A DNA stretch of 10,007 nucleotides from Bacteroidota bacterium. Its GTDB lineage: Bacteria; Bacteroidota; Bacteroidia; Bacteroidales; Marinifilaceae. The position numbers were made by a program, and so were the translations under genes. The stretch lies in NCBI GenBank assembly GCA_023400335.1, contig JAEXFF010000153.1, forward strand, positions 1 to 10,007, written 5' to 3'. Position 1 is the first letter of the stretch. Every line of letters starts with the position of its first letter. Below the pieces are notes generated by a model. The model ran no database searches, had not been told where the DNA came from, and saw only the letters and a program-made list of their open reading frames with translations. Below, piece after piece: positions 6,597-10,007 of this stretch.

Positions 6597-8444
6597 ATGA
6601 ATCAAGAGACAGAAGTTATCGAAAAACAAGATGTTGTCATCCGTTTTTCAGGGGATTCCGGAGACGGGATGCAGTTAACCGGGCAGCAGTTCTCAGATAC
6701 TGCTGCATTGTTTGGGAATGATGTGTCAACATTCCCGGATTATCCCGCAGAGATCCGGGCTCCGCAAGGGACAGTCGGAGGTGTATCCGGATTTCAGGTT
6801 CATATTGGTGAAGAACACATTACGACTCCGGGGGATTTCGCGGATGTATTGGTGGCTATGAATCCGGCAGCTTTAAAAGCGAATTTACGCTGGGCTAAAA
6901 AGGCGGGTACGATTATTGTGGATACGGATGCTTTTACAGATAAACATCTGGAAAGAGCCGGTTATACCTCTAATCCGTTGACGGATCATTCTTTGAATGA
7001 TTATAATGTCATTGCCGTCAATATTACCAAATTAACTATTGAGGCTTTAAAGGAAACCGGATTGGATCAAAAATCGGTACTTCGTTGCAAAAATATGTTT
7101 GCTTTGGGTATGACTTATTGGATGTTCGAACGTTCTGTAGAGCATACGGAGGCATTTTTTGATATGAAGTTTGCTAAAAAGCCGAATATTGCTTCTGCCA
7201 ATAAATTAGTGCTGCGGGCCGGTTATAATTATGCGGCAAATGTGCACGCTTTGGCTGTGCATTTTAAGGTAGCTCCGGCTCATATTGAAAAAGGGAAATA
7301 CCGGACCATCACTGGAAATAAAGCTACGGCTTGGGGGTTATTGGCTGCTGCTGAAAAAGCAGGTTTGCCTTTGTTCTGCGGATCTTATCCGATTACTCCG
7401 GCTACGGATATTTTACAAGAGTTGGCTTTAAGACGGGATTTAGGGGCAAAAACATATCAGGCAGAGGATGAAATCGGAGGGATATGTACGGCTATCGGAG
7501 CCAGTTATGCAGGTAATTTTGCTGTAACTACTACTTCCGGTCCCGGACTGGCATTGAAATCTGAAGCTTGCGGTTTGGCTGTTATGGCTGAATTGCCTTT
7601 AGTCATTGTAGATGTGCAGCGGGGAGGTCCTTCTACCGGTTTGCCGACAAAAACGGAGCAGTCCGATTTAATGCAGGCTTTATATGGGAGGAATGGAGAG
7701 AGTCCTATGCCTGTTATTGCTGCCAGTACTTCAGGGAATTGTTTCGACTACGCTTTTATTGCCGGTAAGATCGCTTTAGAGCATATGACTCCGGTTATTT
7801 TATTGACGGACGGATTTTTAGCTAACGGAGCTCAGCCTTGGTTGATTCCTTCTATGGCTAAATTACCGGAAATCAAAATCAGACGTGCTAAAGAAGGTGA
7901 TAATTACCAGCCGTATGCCCGTGACCCGGAGACTTTGGCCAGAACGTGGGCTGTACCGGGGACGAAAGGACTGGAGCACCGCATAGGAGGATTGGAAAAG
8001 ATGAATATCACCGGAACAATCAGTTACGTTCCTGAAAATCATCAGGTGATGACCGACCTCCGGCAGGAAAAAGTGGCTCGCATTGCCAATTATATTCCCC
8101 AGCAGGAAGTGTATGGAAGTCAGGAAGGCGGAGAAATATTGGTTGTGGGATGGGGTGGAACTTACGGACATTTATTTTCGGCTGTAAAGGAATTGCGGAA
8201 AGAGGGTAAAGATGTAAGTTTGGCTCATTTCAATTACATCAATCCGTTACCTAAAAATACCCGGGATGTATTTGCAAAGTTCAGGAAAATATTGGTGTGT
8301 GAATTGAACCTGGGGCAGTTTGCTTCTTATTTGAGAAGTAAATATCCTGAATTTACTTATCAGCAATACAATAAAGTGGCAGGGTTACCCTTCACAATGC
8401 TTGAAATTAAAGAAGAAGTTAATAAATTGATAAATGATAAATAA
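6597..8444 (+). CDS. korA: 2-oxoacid:ferredoxin oxidoreductase, alpha subunit (gamma-alpha fusion)
   Basis: This subunit works with KorB to decarboxylate 2-oxoacids oxidatively to acyl-CoA, passing electrons to ferredoxin. 2-oxoglutarate is the usual assignment for this subunit type, but substrate cannot be fixed from sequence. The 615 residues are typical of the fused form: a gamma domain (about 12-190) opening with the glycine-rich FSGDSGDGMQLTG, then the pyrimidine-binding alpha domain (about 235-420) with the family signature YPITPATDILQELA (264-277) and TTSGPGLALKSEA (312-324), then domain II (about 500-610). The YPITP motif is associated with 2-oxoacid recognition in the Sulfolobus enzyme. 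No iron-sulfur Cys motif is seen here, as expected, because the cluster lies in the beta subunit. Start at 6597 gives a short charged lead before the gamma domain. korB follows after 53 bp, and the two are surely one operon. Confidence 0.95.
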   Translation: MNQETEVIEKQDVVIRFSGDSGDGMQLTGQQFSDTAALFGNDVSTFPDYPAEIRAPQGTVGGVSGFQVHIGEEHITTPGDFADVLVAMNPAALKANLRWAKKAGTIIVDTDAFTDKHLERAGYTSNPLTDHSLNDYNVIAVNITKLTIEALKETGLDQKSVLRCKNMFALGMTYWMFERSVEHTEAFFDMKFAKKPNIASANKLVLRAGYNYAANVHALAVHFKVAPAHIEKGKYRTITGNKATAWGLLAAAEKAGLPLFCGSYPITPATDILQELALRRDLGAKTYQAEDEIGGICTAIGASYAGNFAVTTTSGPGLALKSEACGLAVMAELPLVIVDVQRGGPSTGLPTKTEQSDLMQALYGRNGESPMPVIAASTSGNCFDYAFIAGKIALEHMTPVILLTDGFLANGAQPWLIPSMAKLPEIKIRRAKEGDNYQPYARDPETLARTWAVPGTKGLEHRIGGLEKMNITGTISYVPENHQVMTDLRQEKVARIANYIPQQEVYGSQEGGEILVVGWGGTYGHLFSAVKELRKEGKDVSLAHFNYINPLPKNTRDVFAKFRKILVCELNLGQFASYLRSKYPEFTYQQYNKVAGLPFTMLEIKEEVNKLINDK

Positions 8445-8489
8445 TTGAAAAAAGGAAGTTTACACTTACTGATGTTTCAATTTTCAATT
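8443..8489 (+). repeat. Inverted repeat in the korA-korB spacer
   Basis: AATTGAAAA (8443-8451) and TTTTCAATT (8481-8489) form a perfect 9 bp inverted repeat with a 29-base loop, overlapping the last base of the korA stop codon and ending 9 bases before the korB ATG. It is AU-rich with only two G-C pairs. It could be a weak attenuator or mRNA processing site, or chance in AT-rich sequence. Confidence 0.3.
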
Positions 8490-8497
8490 TTAAAGCT

Positions 8498-9517
8498 ATG
8501 TCAGAAGAATTAAAATATACTCCGAAAGATTTTAAAAGCGATCAGGAAATCCGTTGGTGTCCTGGTTGCGGTGATCACGGGATCATTAATGCCGTATGGA
8601 AAGCAATGGCAGAATTAGGTTATCCGAAAGAATCCTGGGCTGTTATTTCCGGTATCGGATGTTCCTCCCGTTTCCCTTATTATATGAATACGTATGGTTT
8701 TCATACTATACACGGTCGTGCGGCTGCTATTGCTTCCGGAGCTAAGAATGCCAACCGGAAACTGAATATACTGCAGATTTCCGGGGATGGAGATGCCCTG
8801 GCTATTGGGGGTAATCATTTTATACATGTCATCCGGAGAAATGTAGATATGACATTATTGTTGTTTAATAATGAAATTTACGGATTGACCAAAGGTCAGT
8901 ATTCCCCTACAACTAAATTGGGTACTAAAACGAAAACTTCTCCTTACGGGACGATAGAGCATCCCTTTAATCCGGGAGAGTTGGCTATCGGTGCCCAGAG
9001 TAAGTTTTTTGCCCGTTCTCTGGATACCAATGTGGCTTTGACAGCTGAGGTATTGGAAACAGCTGTCAGACATAAAGGGACATCTGTTGTGGAAGTGTTG
9101 CAAAATTGCGTGATTTTTGCCGATGGAGCCCATGCTGCAATTACAGATAAGGACGTCCGGGAAGACCGTCAGTTGATTTTGCATCATGGAATGCCGATGA
9201 TCTTCGGAAAAAATAAAGACAAAGGATTGATATTTGATAAGAGCGGAAAATTGAAGGTAGTGGAAATCGGGAAAGACGGAATTACCGAAAACGATATTCT
9301 GGTTCACGATGCTCATGATCCCAATCCATTCTTGCACTGGATGCTGGTCAATATGAAAGCTCCTGAATTTCCTGTTGTTTTTGGAGTTATCCGGGATGTG
9401 GAAGCGCATACCTATGACGAAGCATTGGATGATCAAATAGAGGAAGTTAAGAAAATATCCAGGATCCATTGTATGGAAGACCTGTTGAACAGTGGAGACA
9501 CATGGGAAGTAAAATAA
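8498..9517 (+). CDS. korB: 2-oxoacid:ferredoxin oxidoreductase, beta subunit
   Basis: Thiamine-diphosphate and iron-sulfur subunit that partners KorA. The 339 residues show the TPP/Mg motif GDGD (96-99) ending in NN (124-125), followed by the family stretch NEIYGLTKGQYSPTT. Four cysteines lie where the single [4Fe-4S] cluster of this family is bound: C21 and C24 (CPGCG), C55 (GIGCSS) and C204 (LQNC). HGRAAAIASGAK (72-83) is also characteristic. The start at 8498 is the first Met, 53 bp after korA, with an A-rich leader and no Shine-Dalgarno sequence. No ferredoxin-like delta subunit is present, so a free ferredoxin must accept the electrons, as is usual for two-subunit KorAB. A strong terminator closes the operon. 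All key residues are present. Confidence 0.96.
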   Translation: MSEELKYTPKDFKSDQEIRWCPGCGDHGIINAVWKAMAELGYPKESWAVISGIGCSSRFPYYMNTYGFHTIHGRAAAIASGAKNANRKLNILQISGDGDALAIGGNHFIHVIRRNVDMTLLLFNNEIYGLTKGQYSPTTKLGTKTKTSPYGTIEHPFNPGELAIGAQSKFFARSLDTNVALTAEVLETAVRHKGTSVVEVLQNCVIFADGAHAAITDKDVREDRQLILHHGMPMIFGKNKDKGLIFDKSGKLKVVEIGKDGITENDILVHDAHDPNPFLHWMLVNMKAPEFPVVFGVIRDVEAHTYDEALDDQIEEVKKISRIHCMEDLLNSGDTWEVK

Positions 9518-9535
9518 TTTATATTCTCTCTAAGA

Positions 9536-9567
9536 GGGCCGTCTGAGTTTCAGACGGCTTCTTTTTT
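9536..9567 (+). terminator. Intrinsic terminator of the korAB operon
   Basis: A perfect 9 bp GC-rich stem (9538-9546 with 9550-9558) with a 3-base loop is followed by a T-rich tract ending in T6 (9562-9567). It begins about 20 bases after the korB stop codon. Confidence 0.9.
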
Positions 9568-9590
9568 GGAAATAGGAAAAGGGGGGATAT

Positions 9591-9624
9591 AAAAAAACTG
9601 CCAAAACAATTTTGGCAGTTTTTT
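9591..9624. terminator. Bidirectional terminator between korB and the TPR gene
   Basis: A perfect 15 bp stem (9592-9606 with 9610-9624) with loop CAA, flanked by an A-run on the left and a T-run on the right, so it carries a U-tract on both strands. It lies 16 bases beyond the stop codon of the leftward TPR gene and acts as backup for korAB. Confidence 0.88.
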
Positions 9625-9640
9625 ATTACTCTTCAGTATT

Positions 9641-10007
9641 TTATTTTTTTAAATTCATTTGTGCTTTGACAATGTATTTTTCAATATCCCGGGCTTCCGG
9701 AGTATTCGGAAATTCTTTTTCAATCTGTTCGTAGATTTTCAGAGCAGAAGCATAATCCCCGGCTTTCTCATAAGCAGAAGCATTCTTCATTAAAAAGAGA
9801 GGAGTTGAAAAATTATTTATTTTGGATGTACTGGCTTTTTTATAGTATTCAACAGCTTTCTTATAATCTCCCAATTGCATATAAGCATCTCCGATATTTG
9901 CTATAGCCATATTGGATAGTAATAAATCATCTGAAGAAAATTTTTCCAGATATTGAATGGCATTTTTGTAATCTCCGGTGTATAAATAACACAGACCTGC
10001 ATAATAT
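9641..10007 (-). CDS. TPR-repeat protein, C-terminal part (5' end outside window)
   Basis: The frame stays open to the right edge of the window, giving the last 121 or so residues. At least three tetratricopeptide units are visible: YYAGLCYLYTGDYKNAIQYLEKF, then an IANIGDAYMQLGDYKKAVEYYKKA unit, then an ASAYEKAGDYASALKIYEQI unit, each with the usual G-Y-A-A spacing, and a closing helix (RDIEKYIVKAQMNLKK). The order and loop sequences recall the Bacteroidales TPR protein of about 225 residues with an N-terminal membrane anchor, often encoded near ribH and recF. That recollection is from general knowledge and unverified here. TPR proteins act as protein-protein scaffolds, and no partner can be named. 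The Met encoded at 9908-9910 is internal to the frame and is not the true start. Confidence 0.88.
   Translation of the reverse strand, partial: YYAGLCYLYTGDYKNAIQYLEKFSSDDLLLSNMAIANIGDAYMQLGDYKKAVEYYKKASTSKINNFSTPLFLMKNASAYEKAGDYASALKIYEQIEKEFPNTPEARDIEKYIVKAQMNLKK

Noticed and set aside
8855..9469. 204-codon minus-strand ORF opposite korB
   Set aside because: It lies entirely within korB, whose TPP and cysteine motifs are clear, and the antisense translation has no recognisable features.

Overview
This 10 kb window looks like a chromosomal segment of a Bacteroidales bacterium. The evidence is the A-rich leaders lacking Shine-Dalgarno sequences, -7 boxes of the TAnnTTTG type, a PepSY-like secreted protein and a TPR protein of kinds common in Bacteroidales, and a two-subunit 2-oxoacid oxidoreductase. 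Odoribacteraceae is possible but is only an impression. Apart from the intergenic RNA candidates, the content is ordinary housekeeping.

Layout, left to right. (1) The 3' end of an unidentified + strand gene (to 140) with its own terminator. (2) Enolase (431-1717, +) with a promoter candidate and a terminator. (3) A 472 bp gap holding an unexplained terminator-like nested hairpin (1964-2024). (4) A small secreted PepSY-like protein (2190-2588, +) with a terminator. (5) A gap of about 940 bp without a credible gene, holding the most interesting item in the window: two tandem, diverged copies of a structured RNA of about 190 nt. Each copy has its own -7 box and ends in a U-tract. Paired stems are kept although their sequences differ, and each copy can pair a strand near the top of its rod with the segment just before the U-tract. 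(6) A CorA-type magnesium channel (3532-4593, -), followed on its 3' side by a long imperfect hairpin. (7) An MscS-family channel (4687-6198, -) with an unusual lipoprotein-like N-terminus and a periplasmic domain. (8) A 398 bp divergent intergenic region with a 17 bp inverted repeat, whose left arm contains the -33 element of a good leftward promoter for mscS. (9) korA and korB (6597-9517, +), the alpha and beta subunits of a 2-oxoacid:ferredoxin oxidoreductase. (10) Two terminators between convergent genes. (11) The C-terminal part of a TPR protein (from 9641, -), cut by the window edge.

How the genes work together. Enolase serves glycolysis, and KorAB links 2-oxoacid oxidation to ferredoxin in anaerobic metabolism. 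The CorA and MscS channels lie in the same orientation 93 bp apart and may share a transcript. The PepSY-like protein is probably periplasmic. The tandem RNAs have no neighbour they obviously control in cis, because each is followed by a U-tract and the next gene downstream, corA, is on the opposite strand. They are therefore best read as independent small RNAs. Everything here comes from reading the sequence. No database search, covariance model or folding program was run.
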